Counted from the stretch's first letter, positions 1 through 10,547 are shown. The stretch: 64,000 nt of DNA from Streptomyces sp. CB02056 (GCF_001905545.1 NZ_LIPD01000002.1:434001-498000), one strand, 5' to 3'. Numbers and translations: made by a program. The notes: generated by a model from the sequence alone, not told the origin.

Positions 1-394
1 AACGGAAGTCCTCACGCGGCTCCGTATCCGGGGCACCGGATCCCCTTCGGCCTGTGTTCACTCCTGCGGGTGCGCGTGCGCTCATGCCGTTGCCGCCGCC
101 GGAGCCCGGCGCTTCCGACGCCGGGCCCCTGTGACGCGACAGCGCGGCGATGAACCGTACGTGACGAGGACGAAAAGGCATAGGTGCGATGCCTTCCTCC
201 GACCTACGCTCGGCCCGGAAGCACAACGCGGACAACACAGACCCCATACAACCCTCATCCGAGGGCGCCGCCCGACGGCAGCGCCCCGACCCCGACCCCG
301 GGTCCGCTTCGGCGTACCCGGTTTCCGGTTTCCGGACGGGTCGCCCTGCCCGTCGGCCGCGCGTCCTCGCCAGATCAATGACGAAGAGGTCATC
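1..394. other. 5' flank and leader of the malic enzyme gene, no gene seen
   Basis: No reading frame here has a credible start signal or a recognisable product; the frames that run through it are GC-rich shadows. A small perfect inverted repeat (ATCCGG 26-31, CCGGAT 36-41) and a TACGCT hexamer at 205-210 that could be a -10 element are the only structures noticed. It most likely holds the promoter and untranslated leader of the downstream malic enzyme gene. Confidence 0.5.
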
Positions 395-1591
395 GTGGCA
401 GCGGAGATCATTCACAGCAGCACCCAGGACACCGAGGATCCGGTCGACGCGGTCTTCGCGCTCCACCGCGGCGGGAAGATGGAGATCCGGGCGACCGTCC
501 CGGTGCGCGACGCGGACGACCTGTCCCTCGCCTACACCCCCGGTGTCGCCCGGGTCTGCACGGCCATCGCCGAGCAGCCGGAGCTGGTCAACGACTACAC
601 CTGGAAGTCCAACACCGTCGCGGTGGTCACCGACGGCACCGCGGTGCTGGGCCTCGGCGACATCGGCCCGCAGGCCTCGCTGCCCGTGATGGAGGGCAAG
701 GCCATCCTGTTCAAGCAGTTCGGCGGCGTGGACGCGGTGCCGATCGCGCTCGACTGCACCGGGGTCGACGAGATCGTCGAGACCGTGGTCCGGCTGGCCC
801 CCTCCTTCGGCGGCGTCAACCTGGAGGACATCTCCGCACCCCGCTGCTTCGAGATCGAGCGCCGGCTCCAGGAGGCCCTGGACATCCCGGTCTTCCACGA
901 CGACCAGCACGGCACCGCGATCGTCACCACCGCGGCCCTGTGGAACGCCGCCAAGGTGACGGGCCGTGAGATCGGCTCGCTGCGGGCCGTCATCTCCGGC
1001 GCCGGCGCGGCCGGCATCGCCATCGCCAAGATGCTGGTCGCGGCCGGCATCGGCGACGTGGCCGTCTGCGACCGCAAGGGCGTGGTGTACGAGGGCCGCG
1101 GCGACCTCACCGACGTCAAGGCCGAGATCGCCGGGCGGACCAACCGCACCGGCCTCAAGGGCTCGCTGGCCGACGCGATGGCCGGCGCCGACGTGTTCAT
1201 CGGCGTCTCCGGCGGCACCGTGCCGGAGGAGGTCGTGGCGACCATGGCCGAGGGCGCGTTCGTCTTCGCGATGGCCAACCCCAACCCGGAGATCCACCCG
1301 GAGGTCGCCCACAAGTACGCCGCCGTGGTCGCCACCGGCCGCAGCGACTTCCCGAACCAGATCAACAACGTGCTGGCCTTCCCGGGCATCTTCGCGGGCG
1401 CCCTCCAGGTCCGCGCCTCCCGGATCACCGAGGGCATGAAGCTGGCCGCCGCCAAGGCGCTGGCGGGCGTCGTGGCCGACGAGCTGACGCCGCAGAAGGT
1501 CATCCCCTCGCCGTTCGACGAGCGGGTCGCGCCGGCGGTCACCAAGGCCGTCGCCGAGGCCGCCCGGGCGGAGGGCGTCGCCCGGATCTGA
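395..1591 (+). CDS. Malic enzyme (malate dehydrogenase, oxaloacetate-decarboxylating)
   Basis: 398-residue cytosolic enzyme converting malate to pyruvate and CO2 with reduction of NAD(P)+, linking the TCA cycle to pyruvate and reductant supply. It is the short bacterial type: catalytic Tyr47 in LAYTPG, catalytic Lys102 in MEGKA, the metal-site motif FHDDQHGTA from residue 167, and a Rossmann loop GAGAAG at 202-207. The GTG at 395 is chosen because AGAGG lies at 385-389 and the conserved sequence begins there; a longer frame open from 131 has no family similarity in its extension. The cofactor cannot be told from sequence alone; the equivalent core-region enzyme in S. coelicolor is, from memory, NADP-dependent. 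The gene ends at a strong hairpin terminator. Confidence 0.93.
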   Translation: MAAEIIHSSTQDTEDPVDAVFALHRGGKMEIRATVPVRDADDLSLAYTPGVARVCTAIAEQPELVNDYTWKSNTVAVVTDGTAVLGLGDIGPQASLPVMEGKAILFKQFGGVDAVPIALDCTGVDEIVETVVRLAPSFGGVNLEDISAPRCFEIERRLQEALDIPVFHDDQHGTAIVTTAALWNAAKVTGREIGSLRAVISGAGAAGIAIAKMLVAAGIGDVAVCDRKGVVYEGRGDLTDVKAEIAGRTNRTGLKGSLADAMAGADVFIGVSGGTVPEEVVATMAEGAFVFAMANPNPEIHPEVAHKYAAVVATGRSDFPNQINNVLAFPGIFAGALQVRASRITEGMKLAAAKALAGVVADELTPQKVIPSPFDERVAPAVTKAVAEAARAEGVARI

Positions 1592-1600
1592 CGAGGTGAT

Positions 1601-1636
1601 CGGGGGAGCGCGCCCGCCACGGCGGCCGCTCCCCCG
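1601..1636 (+). terminator. Hairpin terminator after malic enzyme gene
   Basis: Perfect 10-bp arms CGGGGGAGCG (1601-1610) and CGCTCCCCCG (1627-1636) begin 9 nt after the stop codon. There is no U-run, as is usual for actinobacterial hairpin terminators. Confidence 0.7.
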
Positions 1637-1727
1637 CGTCCCCCCGAGCGCCCGGAGGCGAGCGGGGGAGCAGCAGCCGGGACACGCGTCACACCTCCGC
1701 GTGGTTCCCGGCCCCGGCCGTCGCGGC

Positions 1728-1733
1728 TATCGT
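1728..1733 (+). promoter_or_regulatory. -10 element of a leaderless promoter (gene at 1741)
   Basis: TATCGT lies exactly 7 nt before the ATG at 1741 and there is no Shine-Dalgarno sequence between them, so transcription probably begins at or next to the start codon. Confidence 0.5.
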
Positions 1734-1740
1734 CCGGGGC

Positions 1741-2703
1741 ATGTTCGCTGCCTACGCCGCACGTACCGACGCCGCCGACCCGCTGAGCGGGCTGGAGCTG
1801 GGCGACCTCCCCGAGCCGCAGGCCCGCCCCGGGTGGAGCGTGGTCACCGTCCGGGCCGCCAGCCTCAACCACCACGACCTGTGGTCGCTGCGCGGGGTCG
1901 GCCTGCCCGCCGAGCGGCTGCCGATGATCCTCGGCTGCGACGCCGCCGGCGTCGACGAGCACGGCAACGAGGTGGTCCTGCACTCGGTGATCGGCCAGAG
2001 CGGCCACGGGGTCGGCCCGGACGAGCCGCGGTCCATCCTGACCGAGCGTTACCAGGGCACCTTCGCCCAGCGGGTCGCGGTGCCCACCTGGAACCTGCTG
2101 CCCAAGCCCGCCGGGCTGAGCTTCGAGCAGGCCGCCTGCCTGCCCACCGCCTGGCTGACGGCCTACCGGATGCTGTTCACCAACGCCGGGGTCAGGCCCG
2201 GGGACACCGTCCTGGTGCAGGGGGCGGGCGGCGGCGTGGCGACCGCGCTGATCGTCCTCGGCAAGGCGGCCGGCCTGCGGGTCTGGGTCACCGGTCGGGA
2301 CGAGGCCAAGCGGGCCCGGGCGGTGGAGCTCGGCGCCGACGCGGCCTTCGAGAGCGGCGCCCGGCTGCCCGAGCGGGTGGACGCGGTGCTGGAGACGGTC
2401 GGCGCCGCGACCTGGTCGCACTCGGTGAAGTCGCTGCGCCCGGGCGGCACCATCGTCATCTCGGGGGCCACCTCCGGCACCAACCCGAGCTCCGTCGAGC
2501 TGAACCGGATCTTCTTCCTGGAGCTCAGGGTGGTCGGCTCGACCATGGGCACCAAGGAGGAGCTGGCCGGGCTGCTCGCGTTCTGCGCCAACACCGGCGT
2601 CCGGCCGGTGATCGACTCGGTGCTGCCGCTGGCCGAGGCCCGGGACGGCTTCGCCCGGCTCGCCGAGGGCGACGTCTTCGGGAAGATCGTCCTCACTCCC
2701 TGA
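1741..2703 (+). CDS. Zinc-type alcohol dehydrogenase-like (MDR) oxidoreductase
   Basis: 320-residue medium-chain dehydrogenase/reductase of the quinone-oxidoreductase branch. Residues 1-110 form the GroES-like substrate domain with the conserved [12 protein letters not shown] stretch; residues 120-300 form the Rossmann fold, with the nucleotide loop QGAGGGVA in place of the usual GxGxxG and a following AxxLGAD segment. Catalytic-zinc ligands of classical alcohol dehydrogenases are not all evident, so NAD(P)H-dependent reduction of a quinone or enone is as likely as alcohol oxidation. It is transcribed alone, apparently from a leaderless promoter, and ends at a terminator shared with the convergent PadR gene. 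The natural substrate is unknown. Confidence 0.85.
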   Translation: MFAAYAARTDAADPLSGLELGDLPEPQARPGWSVVTVRAASLNHHDLWSLRGVGLPAERLPMILGCDAAGVDEHGNEVVLHSVIGQSGHGVGPDEPRSILTERYQGTFAQRVAVPTWNLLPKPAGLSFEQAACLPTAWLTAYRMLFTNAGVRPGDTVLVQGAGGGVATALIVLGKAAGLRVWVTGRDEAKRARAVELGADAAFESGARLPERVDAVLETVGAATWSHSVKSLRPGGTIVISGATSGTNPSSVELNRIFFLELRVVGSTMGTKEELAGLLAFCANTGVRPVIDSVLPLAEARDGFARLAEGDVFGKIVLTP

Positions 2704-2758
2704 CGGCACCCCGCTCCTGACGGAGCCCCACTCCCTGGCGCCTGCCCGCGGGCGTGCG

Positions 2759-2796
2759 GCGGCCCGGTGCCTCCCGTGACGGGGGCACCGGGCCGC
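2759..2796. terminator. Bidirectional terminator between convergent genes
   Basis: GCGGCCCGGTGCC (2759-2771) pairs perfectly with GGCACCGGGCCGC (2784-2796), extended inside by CCC/GGG. It sits between the dehydrogenase gene and the end of the padR-like gene. Confidence 0.75.
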
Positions 2797-2812
2797 AGGA
2801 GCCGTTCCGGGC

Positions 2813-3847
2813 TCAGCCGAGCAGCCGCTTCAGCCGCTCGCCCGCGGCGCCCAGCACCGTACGGGCCTCGGCCAGCGTGTCCGCGTTCACCCCGCCGTCC
2901 CGGGCCGCGTCGCGGACCTGGTCGCGGAAGCGGTCGAGCAGCCGCTCCAGCTCGCGGGCCGGGTCCCCGGCCGGGTCGGTGGCGGCCCACGGCGGCAGGT
3001 CGGCCGGGGTGTCGGAGCCGTCCTTGTCCAGGTCGATCCTGGTCACGGTGACCCGCTCGGCGGGCTCGGCCGGAGGCTCCTCCGCGCCGTGGCCCCAGCG
3101 GGCCGCGTCGGCCAGGCCGGCCAGGCCCTTGGTCAGCTCGGACAGGCCCTCGGCCAGCCCGGTCGGCCAGTCGCCCTTCGCGGCGTGCTCGCGCACCTGC
3201 TGCTCGACCCGGCGCTTGATCCGCAGCGCCTCCTGCTGGGCCGCGGTGCGCGAGGCCTTGGCCTGCTCGCGCAGCCGTCGGGCCTCCGCCTCGGCGGCCT
3301 TCGCCTTGGCCTTGGCGGCCTTCTCCTGCTCCCGGGCGCGCTTGGCCTGCTCCTTGGCCTGCTGCTTGAACTGGGCGAACTCCTCCTTGGCGCGCTGCCA
3401 GGACTCGTTGTCGCCCCAGGGCCCGGCCCACGGGTCGCCGGGCTCGGTGCGCTCCGGCCCGGGCGCCTGCCGGGCGGCGTTCCACAGCTCCTCGCGCAGG
3501 TCCTTGGCGCTGTCCCGGACGTCCTCGCGGATCGCCCCGGCGAGCTGCGCCACGGAGTCCCGGATCTCCACCTCCAGCTCGTCCAACTCGACCTGCCGGG
3601 CTTCGAGTTCGGCGCGCCCGGCGTCGGTCAGCCGGTACACCTTGCGGCCGCCCTCGGTGCTGTGGGCGACCAGGCCCTCCTGCTCCAGCTTGGCCAGCCG
3701 CGGGTAGACCGTCCCGGCCGAGGGGGCGTACAGGCCCTGGAACCGCTCCTCCAGGAGCCGGATCACCTCGTAGCCGTGGCGCGGGGCCTCGTCCAGCAGC
3801 TTCAGCAGGTAGAGGCGGAGCCGGCCGTGGCCGAACACAGGGGTCAT
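2813..3847 (-). CDS. PadR-family transcriptional regulator with long coiled-coil C-terminus
   Basis: 344-residue regulator. Residues 1-95 are a PadR winged helix: [20 protein letters not shown] at 10-29, then the dimer/wing region with [17 protein letters not shown]. Residues 100-260 are unusually long for PadR and strongly charged, with an Ala/Lys/Glu-rich predicted coiled coil ([19 protein letters not shown] and neighbours), then an acidic C-terminus. The RBS AAGGAGG lies in the last codons of the upstream DUF4097 gene, and the two genes are 1 nt apart, so they form one operon. The palindromes at 4781-4818 are probable binding sites, implying autorepression. Confidence 0.88.
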   Translation of the reverse strand: MTPVFGHGRLRLYLLKLLDEAPRHGYEVIRLLEERFQGLYAPSAGTVYPRLAKLEQEGLVAHSTEGGRKVYRLTDAGRAELEARQVELDELEVEIRDSVAQLAGAIREDVRDSAKDLREELWNAARQAPGPERTEPGDPWAGPWGDNESWQRAKEEFAQFKQQAKEQAKRAREQEKAAKAKAKAAEAEARRLREQAKASRTAAQQEALRIKRRVEQQVREHAAKGDWPTGLAEGLSELTKGLAGLADAARWGHGAEEPPAEPAERVTVTRIDLDKDGSDTPADLPPWAATDPAGDPARELERLLDRFRDQVRDAARDGGVNADTLAEARTVLGAAGERLKRLLG

Positions 3848-3848
3848 C

Positions 3849-4757
3849 TCAGGCCTCCTTGGTGAGGTTCGGGGTGCCCGGGCCGGCCGGGAGCTCCTTG
3901 ACCACGACCGGGCCGTCCTCCTCCGCCTCGGGGCGGCGCAGCACGGTGACCGCGCCGGAGACGGTGGTGACGTGGAGGCTGCCGCGGCCCTCGCCGAGGC
4001 GGCCGGAGATCTTCTTGGCGCCCCAGGTGCTGCTCATCTGGAGCTCCTCGAAGGTGCTGGAGACGTCGCCGCTGGTGGAGCCGGCCTCGACGGTGGCGTC
4101 GGCCAGCGAGGGGATCCGGATCACGACGGCGCCGCTGACGGTGTTGACCTTGACGTCGGTCTCGCCGGCCACGTCGAGGTCCAGGGTGACGGCGCCGGTG
4201 ACGGTGTTGGCCTGGACCCGGTCGGCGGTGCCGGCGATCACGGTGAGCTGCCCGGAGACGGTGTTGACCTTGAGCCGGCCGCCGACCGCGTGGGCGTCCA
4301 CGTCACCGGTGACGGTGCCGGCCTCGATCTGGCCGGTCACCCCGGCGAGGGTGGTGTCGCCGTTGGCGCTCTGCACCGAGACGTGCCCGCTGACGCCGCT
4401 GACGGTGGTGTCGGCCGACACGGTGCCGACCTTGACCTCGACCTCGGTCGGGACGGTCACCGTCACGGCGGCGATCCGCTTGCGCTTGAAGGAGCCGAAG
4501 AGGTCCTTCACCGAGCCGACCGACTTGAGCCGGTCGCCGAACTCGCCCCAGCTGTGGATGTCCTTGTAGGTGACCGTCAGGACGCCGTCCACCAGGGTCA
4601 CGTGCAGGGGCTCGCCGGCCAGCTCGGTGACCTCCAGGCGGGTCGGGCCGTCGGCCGCCACCACGTTCACCGTGCCCTCGATGGTCCGCACGTGCAGCGC
4701 GCGCACCGGCTCGTCGAAGGTGATCCTCTCGGTGCCCTCGACCGTCCACTGGCTCAT
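3849..4757 (-). CDS. DUF4097 family beta-strand repeat protein
   Basis: 302-residue protein built of repeated short beta-strand units such as TVSGxVTV and TVTGxVxL between residues 95 and 270, expected to form a right-handed beta solenoid. DUF4097 proteins are common in Firmicutes and Actinobacteria and are often encoded next to PadR or anti-sigma-like regulators; the biochemical role is not established. There is no signal peptide, so it is probably cytosolic. ATG at 4757 is preferred because GGGAGG lies 8 nt upstream and the operator/promoter lies just beyond; the reading frame open to 4928 would run across that promoter. It is the first gene of the padR operon. Confidence 0.85.
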   Translation of the reverse strand: MSQWTVEGTERITFDEPVRALHVRTIEGTVNVVAADGPTRLEVTELAGEPLHVTLVDGVLTVTYKDIHSWGEFGDRLKSVGSVKDLFGSFKRKRIAAVTVTVPTEVEVKVGTVSADTTVSGVSGHVSVQSANGDTTLAGVTGQIEAGTVTGDVDAHAVGGRLKVNTVSGQLTVIAGTADRVQANTVTGAVTLDLDVAGETDVKVNTVSGAVVIRIPSLADATVEAGSTSGDVSSTFEELQMSSTWGAKKISGRLGEGRGSLHVTTVSGAVTVLRRPEAEEDGPVVVKELPAGPGTPNLTKEA

Positions 4758-4780
4758 GTCCGTCGCCTCCCGTTGTCGAT

Positions 4781-4794
4781 CGCGATGTATCGCG
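4781..4794. promoter_or_regulatory. Proximal PadR-type operator palindrome
   Basis: CGCGATGTATCGCG is a 14-bp palindrome with one mismatched pair, in the leader of the DUF4097-padR operon. Its centre is 26 bp from that of the second palindrome. Confidence 0.6.
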
Positions 4795-4807
4795 TTCTCT
4801 TCTAAAG

Positions 4808-4835
4808 ACGATATATCGCGTGCTGGCAGAGTCAA
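4808..4835 (-). promoter_or_regulatory. Promoter of DUF4097-padR operon overlapping the distal operator
   Basis: On the minus strand TTGACT (4830-4835) and TATCGT (4808-4813) are spaced 16 bp apart. The perfect palindrome CGATATATCG (4809-4818) covers the -10 element, so a PadR dimer bound there would block RNA polymerase. ATAT-centred palindromes of this kind are typical PadR sites. Confidence 0.65.
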
Positions 4836-4970
4836 GCGCCCCGACCCCCGAACCCGACCCCGATCCGTCCCCGACCCGTCCCCGAGTCCTCCCCTACGAG
4901 GCCCCCGGGGTTCCGCATCCCTCCGCACCCTTCAGCGCCCTTCCGCACCCTTCCGCGCCCGGACACGCGG

Positions 4971-5002
4971 GAGGCCCGGGAGGCGGTTGCCTCCCGGGCC
5001 TC
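4971..5002 (-). terminator. Terminator of the DUF6104 gene
   Basis: Perfect 14-bp stem GAGGCCCGGGAGGC / GCCTCCCGGGCCTC with a GGTT loop, starting 18 nt beyond the stop codon. Confidence 0.75.
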
Positions 5003-5020
5003 GCGGCGGCCGTCACCGGG

Positions 5021-5200
5021 TCACTCGTCGTCCTCGTCGTCGAGCCGCGCCAGCCAGGTGGCCAGCCGCTCGACCGGGACCTCGAAGTCCGGGTTGAGGT
5101 CGACGAAGGTGCGCAGCTGCTCGGCCAGCCACCCCAGGGTGACCTCCTCCTCGCCGCGCCGGTTCTCCAGCTCCTCGATGCCTCGGTCGGTGAAGTACAC
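5021..5200 (-). CDS. Small acidic DUF6104-type protein
   Basis: 59-residue protein beginning VYFTDRGIEELENRRGEEEV and ending in an acidic DDEDDE tail. It resembles the small proteins annotated DUF6104 in streptomycetes, for which no function is known. The GTG start at 5200 has GGAG about 8 nt upstream. It has no membrane segment and no cysteines, and looks like a single helical domain. It lies between the padR operon and kgd, transcribed in the same direction as both but bounded by its own hairpins. Confidence 0.75.
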   Translation of the reverse strand: MYFTDRGIEELENRRGEEEVTLGWLAEQLRTFVDLNPDFEVPVERLATWLARLDDEDDE

Positions 5201-5282
5201 GGTTCGCTCCGGTCCGGTGGGGATTGACCTGGTCAGGATAGTCCGGGCCGGTCGGCCGTCGTACCGGTGGTGGCCCGGCGAA

Positions 5283-5328
5283 CGCCCGCGGCCCCGCCCT
5301 CCCGGTGGGGAGGACGGGGCCGCGGGCG
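5283..5328 (-). terminator. Strong terminator downstream of kgd
   Basis: A 21-bp stem with one G-T wobble (arms 5283-5303 and 5308-5328) closes on a GGTG tetraloop, 25 nt after the kgd stop codon. Confidence 0.8.
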
Positions 5329-5352
5329 TGGAGAGCGTCGGGCTTCGGCTCG

Positions 5353-8300
5353 TCAGAGCGCGAAGACCTCCTCGACCAGTGCCTGCTGCTCGGCGGCGTG
5401 CCGCTTGGCCGAGCCGACCGCCGGGGACGAGGCGGCGGTACGGGCGACGCGGCGCAGACGGGCGTCGCCGCCGGTGCGGCCGATGACGACCTGGAGGTGG
5501 TCGACCAGGTTCATCGCGATGAACGGCCAGGCACCCTGGTTGGCCGGCTCCTCCTGCGCCCAGACGAACTGGACGTTGTCGCCGTAGCGGGCCAGCTCCT
5601 CCTGGAGCTCGGCCACCGGCAGCGGGTAGAGCCGTTCGACCCGGACGATCGCGGTGTCGGTGACGCCGCGCTCGGCGCGGGCCGCCGCCAGGTCGTAGTA
5701 GAACTTGCCGGCGGTGATGACCACCTTGCGGACCTGCGCCGGGTCGACGGTGGAGTCGCCGATGACCGGGCGGAACGAGCCGGACAGGAACTCCTCCGCC
5801 GCACTCGCCGCGGCCTTCAGACGCAGCATCGACTTCGGGGTGAAGACGACCAGCGGCTTGTGGTGCGGGTTGTGCGCCTGCCAGCGCAGCAGGTGGAAGT
5901 AGTTCGACGGCAGGGTCGGCATCGCGACCGTCATGTTGTCCTGCGCGCACATCTGCAGGAAACGCTCCGGACGGGCGGACGAGTGGTCCGGTCCCTGGCC
6001 CTCGTAGCCGTGCGGCAGCAGCAGGGTGACGCCGGAGTGCTGGCCCCACTTCTGCTCGGCGGAGGCGATGTACTCGTCCACCATGGTCTGCGCGCCGTTG
6101 ACGAAGTCGCCGAACTGCGCCTCCCACATGACCAGCGCGTTCGGGCGGGTCAGCGAGTAGCCGTACTCGAAGCCCATGGCCGCGTACTCCGACAGCAGGC
6201 TGTCGTAGACGGTGTAGCGGGCCTGGTCCTCGGTGAGGTACTGCAGCGGGGTGTAGTCCTCGCCGGTCTTGCGGTCGATCAGGACGGCGTGCCGCTGGCC
6301 GAAGGTGCCGCGGCGGCTGTCCTGGCCGGCCAGGCGGACCGGGTGGCCCTCCATCAGCAGCGAGCCGATGGCGAGGGTCTCGCCCATCGCCCAGTCGATG
6401 GTGTTGTCCTCGACCGAGGCGGCGCGGCGCTGCAGCTGCGGCAGCAGGCGCGGGTGGACGGTCAGCCAGTCCGGGTGGTTGACCTGCGAGGCGGCGATCC
6501 GCTTGACCATCTCCTGGGAGATGCCGGTCTGGATGCTGACCGGGAAGTCGGCCTGCGGCTTGCCGGCGGTGGCGTCGGCCGGCGCCTGGGCCGCGTCGCG
6601 GACCTCGGCGAAGACCTTCTCAAGCTGGCCCTGGAAGTCCTGGAGCGCCTGCTCCGCCTCTTCCATGGTGATGTCGCCGCGACCGATCAGGCCCTCGGTG
6701 TACAGCTTGCGCACCGAGCGCTTCTTGTCGATCAGGTCGTACATCAGCGGCTGGGTGAACGACGGGTTGTCGGCCTCGTTGTGACCGCGGCGGCGGTAGC
6801 AGATGAGGTCGATCACCACGTCCTTGTGGAACGCCTGGCGGAACTCGAAGGCGAGCCGCGCGACGCGGACCACGGCCTCCGGGTCGTCGCCGTTCACGTG
6901 GAAGATCGGGGCCTCGATCATGCGGGCCACGTCGGTGCAGTACATCGAGGAGCGCGAGGACGCCGGGGCGGCGGTGAAGCCGACCTGGTTGTTCACCACG
7001 ACGTGCACGGTGCCGCCGGTGCGGTAGCCGCGCAGCTGCGACATGTTCAGGGTCTCCGCGACGACGCCCTGGCCGGCGAAGGCCGCGTCGCCGTGGACCT
7101 GGATCGGCAGCACCGGGAAGGTGGTGCCGCCCTGGTCCAGGATGTCCTGCTTGGCGCGGGCGATGCCCTCGACGACCGGGTCGACCGTCTCCAGGTGGGA
7201 GGGGTTCGCGGCGAGCGAGACCTTGATGGTCTCGCCGTCCAGGCCGGTGAAGGTGCCCTCGGAGCCCAGGTGGTACTTGACGTCGCCGGAGCCGTGCATC
7301 GACTTCGGGTCGAGGTTGCCCTCGAACTCGCCGAAGATCTTGCCGTACGGCTTGCCGACGATGTTGGCCAGCACGTTCAGGCGGCCGCGGTGGGCCATGC
7401 CGATGACGGCCTCGTCGAGGCGGTGCTCGGCGGCGGAGTCGATGGTCGCGTCCAGCAGCGCGATCAGCGACTCACCGCCCTCCAGCGAGAAGCGCTTCTG
7501 GCCGACGTACTTGGTCTGCAGGAAGGTCTCGAAGGCCTCGGCCGAGTTCAGGCGGCGGAGGATCCGCAGCTGCTCCTCGCGCTCGGGCTTCGCGTACGGC
7601 TTCTCCAGGCGCTCCTGCAGCCACTTGCGCTGCTTCGGGTCCTGGATGTGCATGTACTCGATGCCGACGGTGCGGCAGTACGTGTTGCGCAGCAGGCCGA
7701 GGATGTCGCGGAGCTTCATCATCTTCTGGCCGCCGAAGCCGCCGACCGCGAACTCGCGCTCCAGGTCCCACAGGGTGAGGCCGTGGGTGGTGACGTCCAG
7801 GTCGGGGTGCTTGCGCTGCTTGTACTCCAGCGGGTCGGTGTCGGCCATGAGGTGGCCGCGGACCCGGTAGGAGTGGATCAGCTCCATGACGCGCGCGGTC
7901 TTGTTGACCTCGTCGTCGTGGGTGGTGGCGACGTCGGTGGCCCAGCGGACCGGCTCGTACGGGATCCGCAGCGACTCGAAGATCTCGTCGTAGAAGCCCT
8001 TTTCGCCGAGCAGCAGGCGGTGGATCTCGCGCAGGAACTCGCCGGACGCCGCGCCCTGGATGACGCGGTGGTCGTAGGTCGAGGTCAGCGTCATGATCTT
8101 GGAGACGCCCAGCCGGGACAGGGTCTCCGGGGCGGAGCCCTGGAACTCGGCCGGGTACTCCATGGCGCCGACGCCGACGATGGTGCCCTGGTTCTGCATC
8201 AGGCGCGGCACGGAGTGCACGGTGCCGATGCCGCCGGGGTTGGTCAGCGAGACCGTGACGCCGGTGAAGTCGTCCATGGTCAGCTTGTTGGCGCGGGCCC

Positions 8301-9126
8301 GGCGGACGATGTCCTCGTAGGCCTGCCAGAAGCCGAAGAAGTCGAGCGTCTCGGCCTTCTTGATGGCCGCGACGACCAGCTGGCGGTCGCCGTTCGGCTT
8401 GACCAGGTCGATGGCCAGGCCGAGGTTGACGTGCTCCGGCTTGACCAGGAAGGCCTTGCCGTTCTCCACCTTGTAGCTGTAGTTCATGCCCGGGGCGGCC
8501 TTGATGGCCTGGACCAGGGCGTAGCCGATCAGGTGGGTGAAGGAGACCTTGCCGCCGCGGGCGCGCTGCAGGTGGTTGTTGATGACGATGCGGTTGTCGA
8601 TCAACAGCTTCGCCGGCACGGCGCGGACCGAGGTCGCGGTCGGCACCTCCAGCGAGGCGTCCATGTTGGTGGCGACGGCCTTGGCCGGGCCGCGGAGCTG
8701 GATCAGCTCGGGGCCGGCGGCGGCAGCGGGCTCGGCCGGCGCCGGGGCGGCGGCCTTGGGGGCCGGGGGCGCGGCGGGCGCGGCGGCGAGCGGAGCCGGG
8801 GCGGCGGCCGGAGCCGGAGCCGGGGCGGCCGGCGCCGGAGCGGCCGGAGCCGGAGCGGCGGCGGGCGCGGCCGGAGCAGCGGCTGCGACGGCGGGCGCGG
8901 GGGCAGCGGCAGGGGTCGGCGCGGGGCCGGCCTGGGTCGCGGCCTGGGTCACTGGGGTCACCTCGGTACCGGGCTTGTAGTCGGCGAAAAAGTCCCACCA
9001 GGCTCGGTCGACCGAGTTCGGGTCCTGGAGGTACTGCTGGTAGATCTCGTCGACGAGCCACTCATTGGGGCCGAAGCCAGTGGAGCTTGCCGAGCTGTTG
9101 GGGGTTTCAGGGGACTGTGGCGACAC
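5353..9126 (-). CDS. kgd: Multifunctional 2-oxoglutarate decarboxylase/dehydrogenase (KGD, E1-E2 fusion)
   Basis: 1257-residue TCA-cycle enzyme that decarboxylates 2-oxoglutarate on thiamine diphosphate and passes the succinyl group to the lipoyl E2/E3 system. Order of domains: an N-terminal helical segment ([13 protein letters not shown], about 20-50); an Ala/Pro-rich linker (about 55-150); an acyltransferase (E2-like) domain with catalytic His353 in DHRVIQG; and the E1 domain from about 440 to the end, with [10 protein letters not shown] and the ThDP-binding GDAAFAGQG near residue 680. This E2-E1 fusion lacking a lipoyl domain is characteristic of actinobacteria, and the length matches the mycobacterial enzyme. 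GTG is the start. Activity is expected to be controlled by a GarA/OdhI-type FHA protein, which is not encoded here. Confidence 0.96.
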   Translation of the reverse strand: MSPQSPETPNSSASSTGFGPNEWLVDEIYQQYLQDPNSVDRAWWDFFADYKPGTEVTPVTQAATQAGPAPTPAAAPAPAVAAAAPAAPAAAPAPAAPAPAAPAPAPAAAPAPLAAAPAAPPAPKAAAPAPAEPAAAAGPELIQLRGPAKAVATNMDASLEVPTATSVRAVPAKLLIDNRIVINNHLQRARGGKVSFTHLIGYALVQAIKAAPGMNYSYKVENGKAFLVKPEHVNLGLAIDLVKPNGDRQLVVAAIKKAETLDFFGFWQAYEDIVRRARANKLTMDDFTGVTVSLTNPGGIGTVHSVPRLMQNQGTIVGVGAMEYPAEFQGSAPETLSRLGVSKIMTLTSTYDHRVIQGAASGEFLREIHRLLLGEKGFYDEIFESLRIPYEPVRWATDVATTHDDEVNKTARVMELIHSYRVRGHLMADTDPLEYKQRKHPDLDVTTHGLTLWDLEREFAVGGFGGQKMMKLRDILGLLRNTYCRTVGIEYMHIQDPKQRKWLQERLEKPYAKPEREEQLRILRRLNSAEAFETFLQTKYVGQKRFSLEGGESLIALLDATIDSAAEHRLDEAVIGMAHRGRLNVLANIVGKPYGKIFGEFEGNLDPKSMHGSGDVKYHLGSEGTFTGLDGETIKVSLAANPSHLETVDPVVEGIARAKQDILDQGGTTFPVLPIQVHGDAAFAGQGVVAETLNMSQLRGYRTGGTVHVVVNNQVGFTAAPASSRSSMYCTDVARMIEAPIFHVNGDDPEAVVRVARLAFEFRQAFHKDVVIDLICYRRRGHNEADNPSFTQPLMYDLIDKKRSVRKLYTEGLIGRGDITMEEAEQALQDFQGQLEKVFAEVRDAAQAPADATAGKPQADFPVSIQTGISQEMVKRIAASQVNHPDWLTVHPRLLPQLQRRAASVEDNTIDWAMGETLAIGSLLMEGHPVRLAGQDSRRGTFGQRHAVLIDRKTGEDYTPLQYLTEDQARYTVYDSLLSEYAAMGFEYGYSLTRPNALVMWEAQFGDFVNGAQTMVDEYIASAEQKWGQHSGVTLLLPHGYEGQGPDHSSARPERFLQMCAQDNMTVAMPTLPSNYFHLLRWQAHNPHHKPLVVFTPKSMLRLKAAASAAEEFLSGSFRPVIGDSTVDPAQVRKVVITAGKFYYDLAAARAERGVTDTAIVRVERLYPLPVAELQEELARYGDNVQFVWAQEEPANQGAWPFIAMNLVDHLQVVIGRTGGDARLRRVARTAASSPAVGSAKRHAAEQQALVEEVFAL

Positions 9127-9359
9127 GGCGGCAACCGCCCTCTTCCGCTTCCTTTTGGGATGTTTGGACAGCGGGGATTAAGGCTACGCCCCTGACCAGT
9201 GATCGCGCAGTCCCCGGGGCCCAGGCGTCGCCCAGATCACAGTGCTGACCTGCACTTTGGCTGAAAAAGTGCGTTAGAAAGCCGTATCTGAGGGGAACCG
9301 ATCAGCGCCGAACAGGGGGCATACCGGGGCCAAAGCGGACAAAAACCCGGCCAAATCCT
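9127..9359. other. Intergenic region upstream of kgd
   Basis: Contains the kgd promoter region and a 7-bp inverted repeat (GCACTTT 9252-9258, AAAGTGC 9266-9272) that may act as terminator of the histidine kinase transcript. No small gene is evident. Confidence 0.35.
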
Positions 9360-10547
9360 CTAACGATCTTCGTAGACCGCTGTGTCGGATCTGTGACAAA
9401 TGTCCCGACCGTCGCTCTGACGCCGTGCGGGCAGCCGGACCTCGATCCGGCAGCCGCGCGGGGACTCGGCCACCGCGATCCGTCCGCCGTGCAGGTCCAC
9501 CGCCCAGCGGGCGATGGCCAGGCCCAGTCCGGTGCCGCCGTCCGAGCCCGGTCCGGCGGCGGTCGCGGTGCCGCTGCGGCTGAACCGCTCGAAGACCCGG
9601 GAGCGGTCGGCCGGCGGGATGCCGGGGCCCTCGTCCTCGACCTCCAGCAGCAGGCCGCCCTCCTCGCCCTCCGGCCTCGCCCGCACCGTCACGGTGCCGC
9701 CGGGCGGGGAGTGCTTGCAGGCGTTGTCGACCAGGTTGGCGACCACCTGGTGGAGCCGTTCCGGGTCCGCCACGCCGGTCAGGCCGGTCGGGCTGACCTC
9801 CAGGGCCAGCCGGACGTCCCCGCGCCGGGAGAAGGCGCCGCCGGCCGTCGCGCCGTCCACGGTGACCCCGCGCAGCACGCCGTCCAGGAACTCGCGCACC
9901 TCGAAGGGGCGGGCGTCCAGGGCGACCACGCCGTCGTCGATCTTGGAGAGGTCGAGCAGGTGGGTGACCAGGCGGCCGAGCCGTTCGGTCTGCTCCAGGG
10001 CCGCCCCCAGGGTGGCCGGATTGGGCTGGACGACGCCGTCCACCACGTTCTCCAGGACGGCGCGCAGCGCGGCGATCGGTGTGCGCAGTTCGTGCGAGAC
10101 GTTGGCGACCAGCTCGCGGCGGTGCCGGTCGGCGGCCTGGAGGTCGGCGGCCATGGCGTTGAAGGCGGCCGCCAGCTCGCCGATCTCGTCGCGCGAGTTC
10201 ACCTCGACCCGGCGGCTGTAGTCGCCGGAGGCCATCGCGCGGGCGGCGGCCGTCATCTCGCGCAGGGGGGCGGTCAGCCCGTGCGCGAGGAACTGCATGA
10301 AGAGCAGTGAGGCGATCATGGAGAAGACCATGATGATCCGGATCTGGGTCTCGGACCGGATCGCCACGACCACCATCCCGGTGGCCAGGCACACGGAGAC
10401 GATCACGAGCAGGGTGAGCTTGCCCTTGATCGAGCGGACCGGGTCGAGCGGCCGGATGTCGGCCCAGACCCGGCGGGCGGCACGGGCGGCCAGGTTCTGC
10501 GGCCGCATGTCGGCGGATTCCCCGTTGCGTTGCTGTGGAAAGGTCAT
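9360..10547 (-). CDS. Two-component sensor histidine kinase (HAMP, HisKA, HATPase)
   Basis: 395-residue membrane kinase. Two membrane spans lie at about 43-62 and 70-90 with only a few residues outside, so the signal is probably sensed in or near the membrane. A HAMP linker follows (about 90-140), then HisKA with phospho-acceptor His152 in NVSHELRTP, and a HATPase with N box NLVDNACKHSPPGG and G2 box GLGLAIARW. ATG at 10547 is supported by AAGGA 4-5 nt upstream. It is encoded 93 nt downstream of its response regulator, in the same orientation. The ligand is unknown. Confidence 0.92.
   Translation of the reverse strand: MTFPQQRNGESADMRPQNLAARAARRVWADIRPLDPVRSIKGKLTLLVIVSVCLATGMVVVAIRSETQIRIIMVFSMIASLLFMQFLAHGLTAPLREMTAAARAMASGDYSRRVEVNSRDEIGELAAAFNAMAADLQAADRHRRELVANVSHELRTPIAALRAVLENVVDGVVQPNPATLGAALEQTERLGRLVTHLLDLSKIDDGVVALDARPFEVREFLDGVLRGVTVDGATAGGAFSRRGDVRLALEVSPTGLTGVADPERLHQVVANLVDNACKHSPPGGTVTVRARPEGEEGGLLLEVEDEGPGIPPADRSRVFERFSRSGTATAAGPGSDGGTGLGLAIARWAVDLHGGRIAVAESPRGCRIEVRLPARRQSDGRDICHRSDTAVYEDR

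Noticed and set aside
5305..9195. A 1296-codon open frame on the plus strand opposite kgd
   Set aside because: It is an antisense shadow produced by GC-rich codons: no RBS, low-complexity translation (LRRQ/VHRD-like) and exact opposition to a well-recognised enzyme.
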